Assembly (NCBI GenBank): GCA_959347315.1
Contig: OY365822.1
Span: 15,142,519-15,206,518, forward strand
DNA: 64,000 bases
Source of the DNA: Bimastos eiseni
Lineage: Eukaryota > Annelida > Clitellata > Crassiclitellata > Lumbricidae
Direction: 5' to 3'
How positions within the stretch are numbered: position 1 is the stretch's first letter; every line of letters starts with the position of its first letter. The position numbers and the translations under genes were made by a program. Below are positions 10,184 through 33,917 of this stretch, piece after piece. The notes beneath the pieces are model-generated. The model was not told the DNA's origin. It worked only from the letters and a program-made list of their open reading frames with translations, and did no database searches.

Positions 10184-11310
10184 GGTCGGGTCGGGTCCCA
10201 AACCCGGACCCATTTCGACTCGCACATGTTTTTCCAACTCAGTGGTAGTTATAATGTTCATCAGCTACAATCAAATAATTGAATATGGCGAAGGAGTTAG
10301 CGCAAAAACGTAGGGCAACACCGTATTTGTTCCTTTTTACACCGAACTCGGCGGAAGCAGTCATATGGACTAATTTCACATGAATTTATGAAAAAACGAA
10401 AGGTCAGGGCATTTTTTACAAGCGTACGAGTTAGCTGAGGAGGCAACGCTGGGATATGGGGCCGTCCACATTATACGTATGCAGCGAGAGTGAGGGGGTT
10501 TCAAACTTCGGCCATTTTGCACACGGGTGCGTATGGTGGGGAGGGGTCCAGAAAATATGTACGTTTGCAAATATAATTGTCTGATTATGACGTTCACAAT
10601 GCAGAATATGAAAATCAGAACTGTAAATGTAATCACAGACTATGTTCCTGTTTAAACAAGTTTATGTAGCATTAAAGCGGTTTAAAATGCAAGTGTTGTT
10701 AGTGTTTTAATTATTCATAACTGTTAACAAATTTAAGCTGTTAAATGTGATGCTTAGCAAAAATAAATAGCCTGTGTTATAATCAATGTCTTATATATGA
10801 TTTCTTAGCTATTTAGCCTTTGCAATGGGGATGGTAGAGGTCAAATGTACGTACGCATGGGGGAGGGGGTCCGCGAAATGTACGCGGTGCAACAGGGGAG
10901 GGGAGTCCGAAAATCCGATTTTTGCGTAGGTAATATATGGATGGGCCCTAAGGGACCGGACTCTTACGTACCCATTAATATCCGGAATTCTTTTGCAAAT
11001 ATTTATGGAGAAAGTAAGTTTATGCCAAAACAAATGGAATAAGCGAAGGGCCTCCTCCCAGAGTCGTCCCACACAAATCGATATTATGACCATGCACATA
11101 TGTACTGTACTGCGTTTTTGCGACGTTAGAATTTGACGATAAATAAGTGAACATTAGTAAAATTAGCATTAAAGGCGGGTTGGATTGGGTCGGGTCAAGG
11201 GTCGGGTCAGATAGTTGGCATTGGAAGTCGATCGAGTCGGGTCCATTTTCAATGGGTCGGGTACGTTGGGTTATGAAAATTGGACCCATTGACAACGCTG
11301 CGTGTAACAT
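10184..11310. mobile_element. GGGTCGGGT-rich inverted-repeat element containing a second MITE
   Basis: The left end (10184-10225, GGTCGGGTCGGGTCCCAAACC) and the right end (11160-11300, several GGGTCGGGTC and a final GGACCCATTG) have related, partly inverted composition. Within them, about 10455-10950 has its own ends: GGGGCCGTCCACATTATACG on the left and, reversed, GGGCCCATCCATATATTAC on the right. This suggests one MITE nested in another. Exact boundaries and target duplications are not clear. A related GGGG(C/T)CATTCACA end occurs at 47974 and 44225. Confidence 0.45.
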
Positions 11311-11536
11311 CATGTCATGTTGCGAACGAACCATACAAATACTCAACGACGTAGGCCTAAACATACGACGACGATGAGTTCACGCAGAATAAATAAGAAT
11401 ATAGCCTACGAGATGGTAACTGTAACTGTTGCCACAGTTTATTACGTTCTGAACAAGGTTGTTGAGTTACTATATAGGGCCTACGAGGTTAACAGAGCAA
11501 GTAAGGCTACGAAGGCTGTCTGTGATATCTTCCAAC

Positions 11537-11826
11537 CAGGGGTGTAACAAGCGGGGGAGGGGGCACCGGTCCCCCAGTTTCAAAACTGGGCAAAGCCCCC
11601 CAGTTTTAGTGCTCAGTGCCCCATGTGACCCCAAATCAGTTCTTTTTATGTTTCTCAGATGGCTTCTTAAGATGACTTTTGTTAAGATAATTTGTGCCCC
11701 CCATTTTTTTAAATTTCTGAGGAACAAAATTCAAAAAGTAGGGGCAAAAAAAAATTTTCCGCTTCGCGCAATATTTGGCAAAAAAAAATTATGCCCCCTA
11801 CTTTTCAAAACCTTGTTACACCTCTG
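11537..11826 (+). mobile_element. hAT-type MITE, copy 1, with exact 8-bp target duplication
   Basis: The ends are CAGGGGTGTAACAAG and, reversed, CAGAGGTGTAACAAGG. The flanks are CTTCCAAC at 11529-11536 and CTTCCAAC at 11827-11834, an exact 8-bp target-site duplication diagnostic of hAT. The inside is non-coding, with runs of C and A (CCCCCAGTTT, GGGGCAAAAAAAA). The same element lies in reverse orientation at 44936-45191. Confidence 0.92.
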
Positions 11827-12083
11827 CTTCCAACTATCTCTAAGTCCCTAATCGACTAAATGACTATGACTGGATTACTAAATGGCTTAGTGACTTATAT
11901 TAACAACAATAGACGAATGAAGGACTTATTGATTAAGTGATTGCGTAACTAATTGGTTGCATTGCTCTCTTAGGCCAAGACCAAGCAGCAATTCATTCAG
12001 TAAGAAATTCAACAGTCAGCAGCCAATGAATCCACAACTCAACATGTCCGATTGACTACAGTACCCTGCTAGTGATCGTTCTG

Positions 12084-13632
12084 ATGATGATGATAACAAG
12101 AGCAACAACGACAAGGGCTCCCTTGTTGTTGTCTTCATCATCACCATCTGGTGTAGTCATCCCCTCAGCTTGCAGGCCTGTTCGCAAGTCCCTGGCTTTG
12201 GTCATCGCAAGCACCGTCTGCGTTGTCGCAGGCCTCGTCCTGGTGCTCTGCGTCACAGTCCTCTGCGTGACGCCGACCGTGAAGTCAGCAGTCGTCACGT
12301 GCCACGTCGAAGAACTCGTCATCCGGGGCGAGTCAGATGACAATGACGACACTGGCGTGACGTCATCGTCAACGTCACGAACACAGTTCACTCGGTATTT
12401 GTCGCCGTCAGTGACGACGTTGACGTCATTCTCGTCATCTTTGACCTCGTCAACATCAGCAGCGTATAACGCGTCGCTACAGACGTCGTTGTCCTCGTTT
12501 GACATAACGAATTTGTCGTTGGTTGGGCTTGTAAAAGAGTCCGTATTATGCGGCTTAGGTCAGCCTCCGGAAGCACTTACGGCCGAGCATCCGGCTTGTC
12601 TAGAAATAAAAGTCCGGTACAGTTTGCCAGACGGTTCCTTTCGTTTTGGATTTCTTCATCGGGCAAGATACGGCAACGAAACCGTAGCAGAAGTCGATGA
12701 AAATATGGTGGTGCGTTAGTAATTAATTCATTCATTAATTTCGTTGATGCCAAGTAATAGCCTACGGTTCAACCGTTCATTGCGCAATGGCCTAGTGATT
12801 TGTAGGCTTATATGCAATTAGGCCTAGTGGCGGAGCTGCATGGAATCGAAATACGCAATTGAGTACCAAAAGATAGATAAAAGATCAATTTTTACAAAAT
12901 TAGGGTACGTCGTTCAATGTGATGTGCGGAACATGCGTAGGCCTATTGCCGCTATTGCGTAGGCTACCAAATTTTCAAGGCCTATGTCGCCACTATGATC
13001 AATCCATTAAGCCTATGTCTTGCGTAGACCTACCAATCCTCTGCCATGGATGATGGCGCCGGATCATTCCAGACGGTTTTTACTGGGGTTTTGACATTCT
13101 GGAAGTAGGCCTACTCAGACCTATATATGCCAGAAGGGCATTTAAACATATTTTTGGTGTCCCAGAGCTAGCGTCTTCTTGCGACAAGCAAGGTTTCCGT
13201 TTAAATTGGGTCACATGTTTCATGTTTACTTTGCTTTCAAATAACTGTGTGCTGTTTTTGATCTTCCAGTGTTACTGTGAAGACTGCTGCACCGCGGCTT
13301 CCTTTTCCACTGGGAGCGTTATACCACGGTCGATTTCTACAGCAACGACGATAGAAACGCAATCCATCACTTCCGGCGACACTTTAGAATGTTTTTTGCG
13401 ACGTCATCCTGGTACAGCTAAGACCGAGACTGAATTACGTAACCGAACGCGAGGCGTCAGCGTAAGCATGTTGAATGCCATGTTTTGGCCGACGCTTTTG
13501 TTTGTCGTCGGCGTTGTTGGACTGTTTTTTGGGTGGATTAATTTGGCGCAGGACAGGTACACGAAATTTAGTCATCAGCGACGGACAACTGGGACTCACC
13601 TGCGGTCAACGAACCTTACCGACATTGTCTGA
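12084..13632 (+). CDS. BK-type potassium channel beta-subunit-like protein (two exons)
   Basis: Exon 1 is 12084-12710, donor GTGCGT; exon 2 is 13270-13632, acceptor CTTCCAG; both junctions are phase 0. Total is about 329 residues. ATG 12084 is the first Met after an in-frame stop at 12027. Topology: a cytoplasmic N-terminus of ~37 residues, TM1 (LALVIASTVCVVAGLVLVLC), a large extracellular loop with spaced cysteines, TM2 (FWPTLLFVVGVVGLFFGWI) and a short tail. The loop shows CYCEDCC and LECFLRRHPG, and TM2 begins LNAMFWP, matching the KCNMB pattern C-F-L-W-P...F-V-V-G-V. Such subunits sit beside Slo channels and change their gating. Odd: the first half of the loop has a ~70-residue Ser/Thr-rich insertion, so the protein is longer than vertebrate members (190-280). 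An upstream 5' UTR exon is possible. A TipE-type subunit is the alternative. Confidence 0.72.
12711..13269 (+). other. intron of the K-channel beta-like gene, TAGGCCTA-rich
   Basis: A phase-0 intron of 559 bases, GTGCGT...TTCCAG. It carries several exact or near TAGGCCTA palindromes (12826, 12938, 13108) plus GTAGACCTACC and AAGGCCTATG variants, the densest cluster in the window. Confidence 0.7.
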
Positions 13633-15339
13633 AGTCCCGCTCGTCTGGTTCAGTTGGAGTTTGAAGACAAATGCTTGTTAATACTCAAATTTAATCCACT
13701 GCATATATGGGCTCATTGCCATTAACAGCATTTTGCTTATAAGCCTGATCTCTGAGGCTGTGTTTGTTTTTGGGTAATCATACGTACGTAGGCTACATGC
13801 AAATATTTTAGCCAATATGCGATGAGGCCTATACGTGTGAGAAAATCGCACCACTTCACACAACCTGTAAGTAGGCTAATACACTAGGCCCAAAGATATT
13901 GGTCCTTGCACTAAGCCTAATTGGAATTTTAATTGCTTCGCCACTTAATACATATAGCATGATCATTGTCGGAGATACCTGCCCACGTAGCGAACTTCGA
14001 ACTTGAAACAAAGAGATATTTATTAGTAACAAATTCCGTTCTCATAAAAGTCAGCCAATTCGCCTTTATCAGGTGGGAATGGATTTGATTAGATCGGCAC
14101 TGATTAGATTAGGGATGCAAGATAATCTAGTGGAATGCATCATTTCGCCAGGGACACCGACGCATGTGCAGTTTGGTCTGCGCATGCGCCGTCGCTATTC
14201 GGTTATTCGCTTCCGGCAGGGTGGATTTTTCCAACCGTTAGATAAATATTTTTCTGAATAGTGAAAACAAACTTTATGTCATACCGGTTTGAAGCATTAG
14301 CACAGTCTGTGTTTACTTGTTGTACGACATTTCAGGAAAGATATCTAATCAAGCGTAAAGGGAATGTTTTAGGACGGAACCCGGATGTGAGGCGATACGT
14401 GTACATGCGATACAGCTAGTAACATACACACCTTTAAATAGCGAAGAAAGCAGATCGATCAATAGAAGGCAAGCCGGTTTTATGAATGTCTTTTGAGCTT
14501 TTATGAAATGTACGTTTTTTGATTGGCGAATAACTAACGACAGTTTATAACATCAGATTTTCTGACACCTGTCACTTGGCGGCGATGGTTACGAATAAAT
14601 GTCTTCCGGTGGCCTTCATGTCATGTCCCTTGCTCCTGTCAGCGTTAGTTCAAGTGTTATATTGTGTTCATATTGTCTGCTTATGTTTCTTTTTCTTTCG
14701 AGTTTTGCGTATGATACATATAATGCATTGTGTGTTGTTCGGTCCAACTGGGGTTCTCACTACATCTCCAAACCAGCTAATATTAGTCTTATAGCATCTC
14801 CATATTGCGATTTCAGTGAAGCACAGTTTTGTAATCTGATTTAATCTTCTAGAAGGTAAATGTATTTTTATTCTGGTTTTGGAACAGTGCATCTAGTAGC
14901 CAAATCTCGATTATTTATCATTGATTTTTAAATCTTTTAATGTTCAAAGTCCTGATGAGGAAATGTTTTGCTAGTCCTTTATTTGCTTCACCCGTTTTGA
15001 TTGGGATAATGCGGTTTAGACACATAGATATGGATATTGTAGTTTAAAGTTTATCATTTTGTATTTTAGGTTTAAATATTAGCTACAATCTTAAGAGCTA
15101 AATGCATTTTTGTGATGAATGTAAATTGCTACACTTTAGATGAATAGATTTGTTACAATTTATCTGAAATCAGTGTAATTGTTGTAAAAACCTGCTATAG
15201 TTAATTGGGGTTTAAGAGGGTGCAATGACTGAACCCAGAGGTCAGCGATTCATATTCTTACTTGGGCAGAGTGATGGAACTTATGGTTCCCTTGTGCCAT
15301 AACAAACTCAGATATAAAATGTGTATGTTGATTGTTGAC
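13633..15339. other. unannotated stretch
   Basis: This lies downstream of the channel subunit gene. No second gene was recognised. Its 3' UTR is presumably at the start of the stretch. Confidence 0.4.
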
Positions 15340-15600
15340 CATACACCATCATTGTTGTTCTGTGCTGGCACTCTGCTACAGCCAAGTCGAAAAGCTTTGC
15401 CTATGTTGGCTTGGAACTGTCTTCCACAGTCCCTGCACCTGGAGTTACTGACCCTCTCACCTTGCCAGTTTCGAAGATGCCTTAACAGTCTTAAATAAAA
15501 CTCTTTTCTTGCCCAAGCACAGACGCCCGTTGAGAGCGCTGCCGATTTCAAACGGCGCTATATAAATGTTTGATTAATTTACATTACATTAACCCTTCAA
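15340..15600 (+). pseudogene. CR1/L2-like non-LTR 3'-end fragment
   Basis: The frame beginning near 15375 reads PSRKALPMLAWN, and an adjacent frame reads KSFAYVGLELSSTVP, a decayed form of the family's SFAxxGPxLWNSLP block. It ends with GGCGCTATATAAATG at 15556-15570, a 3'-terminal motif shared with 23738 and 63150, then ATTACATT repeats. Confidence 0.55.
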
Positions 15601-15720
15601 GGTAACTGCTCCCATCTCCAGCCTGGACAATTAGACAGAAGAGGTGTTTAGGTGTGGACTGTGTAACGCTTAATTCGACTGATTAATCCGACCCACTGAG
15701 TGAGTTTATATTATAATTAT

Positions 15721-16296
15721 GGGCTCTGATTAAGGCATAACGGACATTCGCCTCGGCCGAATATTGGACTATTCGGAAGTATTCGCCTCGGCAAAAATTA
15801 CACCCGCAAATAGCTAAAAAATAATTTTTTTGATAAATATTTTTTTTATAAAATAATATTTTTTTATAAAATATTTTTTCATCAAATAAATTTAGGACTA
15901 ACGGGCTTATTTTAATTGACTCCACCCACTTTCCGGTAAACATTAGAGAGTAAGGACGTCGTTGATAACTTCATATTTCAAATTTTATAACAAGGTTTTA
16001 CATTTTTTTCACAAATAAAGTTATTGAACAATAAATATAATGATATAGCCTGGAGTGTGATGATAAGCTATAGGAAGGATATTGCGATAGATTTCGTCGA
16101 TTATAGATAGTTCTCCATAGCTGTGGCAGACTGGCAGGTTATCTACGCATTGCCTACGGGTGGTAATCGCTGAATAACTGGCCAGATTTGCCGCTAATAT
16201 TTGGTTTGTACCCGGATCCAGCAAATAGTGCATCCAAATACTCGGATTCGGTACTCAGTGGAAATTGTCTACTCGGTTATGCCCTAGCTCTGATAT
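15721..16296. mobile_element. probable MITE with GGCATAAC inverted ends
   Basis: GCTCTGATTAAGGCATAACGGAC at the left and, reversed from the right, CAGAGCTAGGGCATAACCGAG are similar inverted ends. Internal CTCGG/ATTCGG motifs repeat near both ends (TTCGCCTCGGC; ACTCGGATTCGG). There is no coding content and no clear target duplication. Confidence 0.5.
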
Positions 16297-16587
16297 ATTG
16301 GTAAGTGGACATTGATGACATCATAGATCAGTAATTTCAACATAGAGCTATCAACATACCAAAGCTGCAGAACTATCAACTTAAAACATGTAAAACCACA
16401 CAAAGGCAAATCTATGATGATTATCCAGTGAAATATTTGAAGGTTAAGCAAAACTGTGCCAAACAGGTCGTAAATTAAAATGTTTTTACCCTACTGGCAC
16501 TGTGTTGGTTTGAACACCCAGAGGCGCCACCTAGAGTTAATTTGAGGTTGTGTTTCTGTTCTTTTTACTTGAAAACAGTTGCCCAAA

Positions 16588-16970
16588 ATTAAGGCTGTTA
16601 ACAGGTACCCGGGTGCCCACCCGAGGCTGACTGCCTGGGCAATGAAATTGGTTCTCGGATGCTTGACATTCTGTAAAAATGCGCTATTTTACCTTAACAT
16701 ATACAAGAAACAAAAAAATTTAAAAAGTTATTTTGCACGATTATTTCATTAAAGTTTGGTCTGTAGTGATTTGAAGTAGTTGTGCACAGTTTATGCTGAT
16801 CGTCATTGTCCGTGCACATCAGCTCACAAGTTACAACACAGTACATGTTATTTTTTTACAATTTTTTCAAGATTTCTACATTTATTAACAAAGTGTCAGC
16901 GCAGTCGGATACCCAGGTACTCGCTCTGTGGGTCGACAGGTGATTTAAGCTTTTTTTCACAGCCTTACCC
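16588..16970. mobile_element. possible MITE
   Basis: AAGGCTGTTAACAGGTACCC at 16592 is partly inverted by GGTACTCGCTCTGTGGGTCGACAGGTG...CACAGCCTT at 16917-16967. The inside is A/T-rich. It ends shortly before the coronin start codon exon. Confidence 0.4.
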
Positions 16971-17013
16971 TAACTTTTCTAGAGAATGAATGTTTCCCAG
17001 GGCTTTATTATGA

Positions 17014-29563
<12,550 letters not shown>

Positions 29564-29799
29564 GGTCAGTGCACTGGACAAATTATGGGAAACATCAGTA
29601 GGGCATGGATACTATGCACAGTCGGAAACCTTCATTGCAAGGTCTTTTACTGGTACATATTTAAAGGAAATTGGGGTGACCCAGAATTCTCATGTTTTGT
29701 TACAAGGATTTAAACAGGTTCCTTAGGATATTAGAGAAGTTTGGCCAATATGAAGATTTATTCGTGTACCATTTAAAGAAATACACGTTATATGGGGTC
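29564..29799 (+). other. probable coronin 3' UTR
   Basis: This sequence follows the coronin stop. No unambiguous polyadenylation signal was identified before the next repeat. Confidence 0.4.
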
Positions 29800-30050
29800 C
29801 ATGGACTCTCTGGGAGTAATGGAGAACACACTGTGGCGAGTTTGAGACCCATATCCCCATACGATTGACTGATCTTACTTTTGTTTGGCGACGTTTATTA
29901 AAATGAGATGTAGAACATAATGATGCCTTGCATGGCTGATGACAGCTATATTCGACTCCGGTAATAACTTGTCATCATTCGTTCATACTGTACATGTAAT
30001 CATACTGTGGTTTATCAGTTTGAAATTAAGCGAAAATTATTATTATAATA
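29800..30050 (+). repeat. dispersed SINE-like repeat, copy 2
   Basis: Matches 26010-26300 through GTAATAACTTGTCATCATTCG, TGTAATCATACTGTGGTTT and GTTTGAAATTAAGCGAAAAT, ending in TTATTATT. Confidence 0.65.
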
Positions 30051-32779
30051 TACGAGTTGTACAAATGCTTCTGTTGCTTTTCAGGTTTGATGCTGTGCTG
30101 ATCCAATGCAGTTGGGCTGAGAAAGCTCCAAACAAAGGTTGTTTGTCTTCGTATTTCACCGACAGGAACCAACCAGCCACTCTGCCCATACGGGGCTTTC
30201 CATAGATGGACGCAAGAATTTATAACGTTAATAAATTTGCATAGACTGTGTATATAATCAAACGCATTACATTTGGCATCGTTCCATAGAAGAAGATGAA
30301 GCCTTCGTTTTATGCAAAGCAGTTTCGTTTCAGAGGTATTTTAGTTTTACTGGCGCATGTACTTTTTAATATAGTGTCCAATGTTATGAGATACAATTAT
30401 GGCCATGTCAGGCACCTAATGTGGCCTTTTCTGGTGTCTACATGTCGGCCACAATTTCTGTTTGCAGCAGTCCCTTATTAAGAGGTGCAGAAAAACGTTA
30501 TTAAATTGAGTTCTGCAAAAGTTTGGATGCTACTGTGACTGGGGTTGCTGCTCTTTGCCATCGGTTGTGTCGATTGTTGAATCTATCCGTGCTTCTTCTT
30601 TTTATGTGGTTTGTGGGCTGCATGGAGTTCATTATGGATGAGGCATGTCTCGCCCGCTGGGTCCAAATCCTGCATCTCTTATGAAATATCATATGGTCTA
30701 TTGCAAGACTTTACTAATTGTCCAAGTAGATAATCCAGTTTGACAGCTTCTTATGTTAGTGCTTCAGTCAGATCTTGGCAATAGATAGCAGTGAGGACTT
30801 GTATATAAGCTTCTGCACGTCCAGAGCAAATTATTGCTTTAATTTAGTAGCGATCCCTTCCAGTTTTCTTCGAGTGGTACTGGCCGCTCTCCTGATTGAC
30901 ATATATATATCTGCCGTCTCTCTTTGATATTTATTTGCCTAGCTTTGCCTAACTATTTATTACTCAATATTTGTAGTAATATAATGAAGAGCTGCTTTTT
31001 TGGTTGTAGTTTTATGCCAGCTTCTTTTAAGGCTGTTTTGGATTTGCCATGATGATGGTGACTCTTGTGTGAGATGTAACAAGGAGGCCATCTTTGTTCC
31101 TGTGCTTGTAATAATAATTAGCATAAATGACAGCAGGTCCTTAGATGAATCTTTTGGATGTTGACTTTGATGATGATAATTAATAAGTTTATCACTTATC
31201 ATTTTCATTGTTATCTTGTATTGTGTAATTATTACAAATTTTTTTAAATTTTTTGTCACCTGATATACGTATGGTTTTTCAGAATCCCATATAATATTGT
31301 TCTTTTATTATTATTATTATTATTATTAGACATTAGTTTGATACTGTTTTCATCTATTGAAGGCTTAATTTGAAATAGTGTTGCTCATTTGTGAATTTCT
31401 CTTCATAGGAATTTATTCTGAGCCATCTACCTATAATTACGTGCACTGTTGCCAGCTTTTGTGTGTGTCAGAATCGTTCATTCCAGTCTGCACAGGGTTT
31501 AGATGTGAGAATTTTCTAGAAAATTTTGTTGCGATGGCATTATTTCAGAATATTTTTATGCATGAGAAATTTTCCAAGACTTTTTATTGTCGGAATTATA
31601 TTTTATTCGATATTACTTGATTATTAGCATGAAATTTTGTATAGCCATTAGACTTATTCCATTATTCGTGGGAGTATGAAATTTATTCCAGTTTTATTCT
31701 TATTCCATTTTGTGAACCTGGTCCAAAACAGAATTTTTCTAGAACTTGTTAGTTGCGGTCATTCCATCCAGTTTTTCGTTCTGCTAGAACCGAAATGTCC
31801 CTAACGACTAAACAGAGGTAAGAGGAATGGCCATTGAAGACTTTCCGATTGAGGTGCATAATTATTTGGTTATGACGTACAATACATTGCCTTTCAATGT
31901 GTCTTGTGACTGGTGCTTTGAGTTTCATTAACATTGTAAATGTAAAGTAATTATGCTGATGTGTACTAAAAAAATTTGTGCGGCCTGTAGTAATAGGTCG
32001 TGTCAGTTTTAGTGGGATTGTGTTGCTTAATACTTGCTATGTAGTTGTATTTTCTGTGCTTAGCATTGGAATCGGTGTTTGGGTGCATTTCAAAATCTAA
32101 CATTTGCACATCCTTCTCTGTGATTTTCTGTAATCAAATGTGGACATTTTTATGCCTAGAAATTGGAAATTGATCGGAAGTTAGAAAAATTGATCGACGT
32201 CAGTTGTTAGTAACGTCTGTGAATGTTCCATCTGAAATTGTCAGATGTTTCTTTTGGCAGCGATTTCTTTCCAGCTGTGAATGTCACCATGAGCGGTTTC
32301 TGGATCACAGTTACCTTGTCTTTTGGGATATATCAAAAGTTTGTGTAGTCTGAGTTTTTACTTAAGGATATTTTGAGATGTAATTAACAATTTTTCTTAT
32401 GAGTGCTTTTTAAAGTGTCATTATAAATGGGTTGATATGTATTTCAGTTAGCACTTTGTTGAGTTTTTTTTATCTAGGTCCCAGTTGTTGGTGCACTTTG
32501 ATTTGAGGCAGTCTTTAACATTGCTAGCACTTGTTTAACCTTAAAAGATATCATTGATGCGTTCTTAGAGGCACTATGTGAAGGTAGCATCGTCATCGGC
32601 AAAGGATTTATTTCAAATGGGGTTCATAGTTTATTAAACACTTGCCTCTGACCATCCACAGTGAAATTTGAATCAGGTCTTATTGCCCAGAATTATCATT
32701 ATTTAAACCTCTGGTTTTATCTAAAACTAATATGTTTTTGATGAGTAGCTTTTTCAATTCATGGGCCTTGATTTTGTAA
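30051..32779. other. unannotated stretch downstream of coronin
   Basis: No exon of a known family was recognised. A short (TTA)n tract is at 31308-31328. The rest is AT-rich unique-looking sequence. Confidence 0.4.
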
Positions 32780-33372
32780 CTCTCTGTCTCAATCTGTCTC
32801 TCTGTGTCTCTCTCTCTGCCTCAATCTGTCTCTCTGTCTTAATCTGTCTCTCTCTGTCTCAATCTGTCTCAATCTGTCTCTCTGTGTCTCTCTCTCTGCC
32901 TCAATCTGTCTCTCTGTCTTAATCTGTCTCTCTCTGCCTCAATCTGTCTCTCTCTGTCTTAATCTGTCTCTCTCTGCCTCAATCTGTCTCTCTGTGTCTC
33001 TCTCTGTGTCTCTCTGGCTCAATCTGTCTCTCTCTGCCTCTCTCTGCCTCAATCTGTCTCTCTCTGTCTTAATCTGTCTCTCTCTGCCTCAATCTGTCTC
33101 TCTCTGCCTCAATCTGTCTCTCTGTGTCTCTCTCTGTGTCTCTCTGGCTCAATCTGTCTCTATCTGTCTCTCTCTCTCTGCCTCAATCTGTCTCTCTGTG
33201 TCTCTCTCTGTGTCTCTCTGGCTCAATCTGTCTCTATCTGTCTCTCTCTCTGCCTCAATCTGTCTCTCTGTGTCTCTCTCTGTGTCTCTCTGGCTCAATC
33301 TGTCTCTCTCTCTGCCTCTATCTGTCTCTCTCTGCCTCAATCTGTCTCAATCTGTGTCTCTCTCTGCCTCAA
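32780..33372. repeat. CTGTCTC/CTCAATCTG minisatellite
   Basis: About 590 bases built from TCTCTCTCTG, TCTCAATCTG and TGTCTCTCTC blocks. Higher-order units of ~60 bases recur around 32990-33300. The open frames here are repeat artefacts. Confidence 0.95.
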
Positions 33373-33453
33373 TCTGCTCATTCTGCTCAGCTGCTGTCAT
33401 TATATATAAATATAATTATCAGCAGTTATGCAGCTGAAATTGTTATTGCAGGA

Positions 33454-33917
33454 TCTATATATATAAAGAACAAAGTATGTATGTAACTATCTAACTAACT
33501 ACAATCCAATCCTCTACAAAAAGTTTTGATCTATTCGACAAACAGTTCCCAAATTTTCCACGAAGACTCTTTACCACTCCATTACATATATAGGGGGGCA
33601 TGTGATCACAAAACCTTACCCATTTCCCTAAAATTTCTTCCATAAAGTGGCGAATCGAGCTAAATTAAACTCGCACCGTTTACAAAATACAGATTAATTA
33701 ATATGCGTGATGTTGCAGTATTTTGAAATAGCTGATATCTAATTGGCTAAGGTAATAATGCACACAATTCTATGAGTCACCGACAGTGTCATAAATTGCC
33801 CGCTTTTCTCTTATAATGTTGTACAACTATCAAAGGGAAGCAATGTTCAACACATTACATAATTGTAAGACTACCTTACATTATTTCGACCCGGACAACA
33901 CCGGGTGATTCAGCTAG
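33454..33917 (+). mobile_element. non-autonomous Helitron-like element
   Basis: The 5' end is TCTATATATATAAAGAACAA. The 3' end has the hairpin ACCCGG-ACAACA-CCGGGT followed by GATTCAG and terminal CTAG (33914-33917). TC...CTAG with a GC hairpin about 8 bases before the end is the Helitron/HINE signature. It has no coding content and is ~464 bp long. It lies about 80 bases after the CT minisatellite. Confidence 0.85.

Noticed and set aside
12056..12505. 149-codon minus-strand frame, Asp/Val/Thr-rich
   Set aside because: Antisense shadow of the K-channel subunit exon. The plus strand has the transmembrane and splice evidence.
14073..14261. 62-codon plus-strand frame after the channel subunit gene
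   Set aside because: No homology or splice-site support; likely chance.
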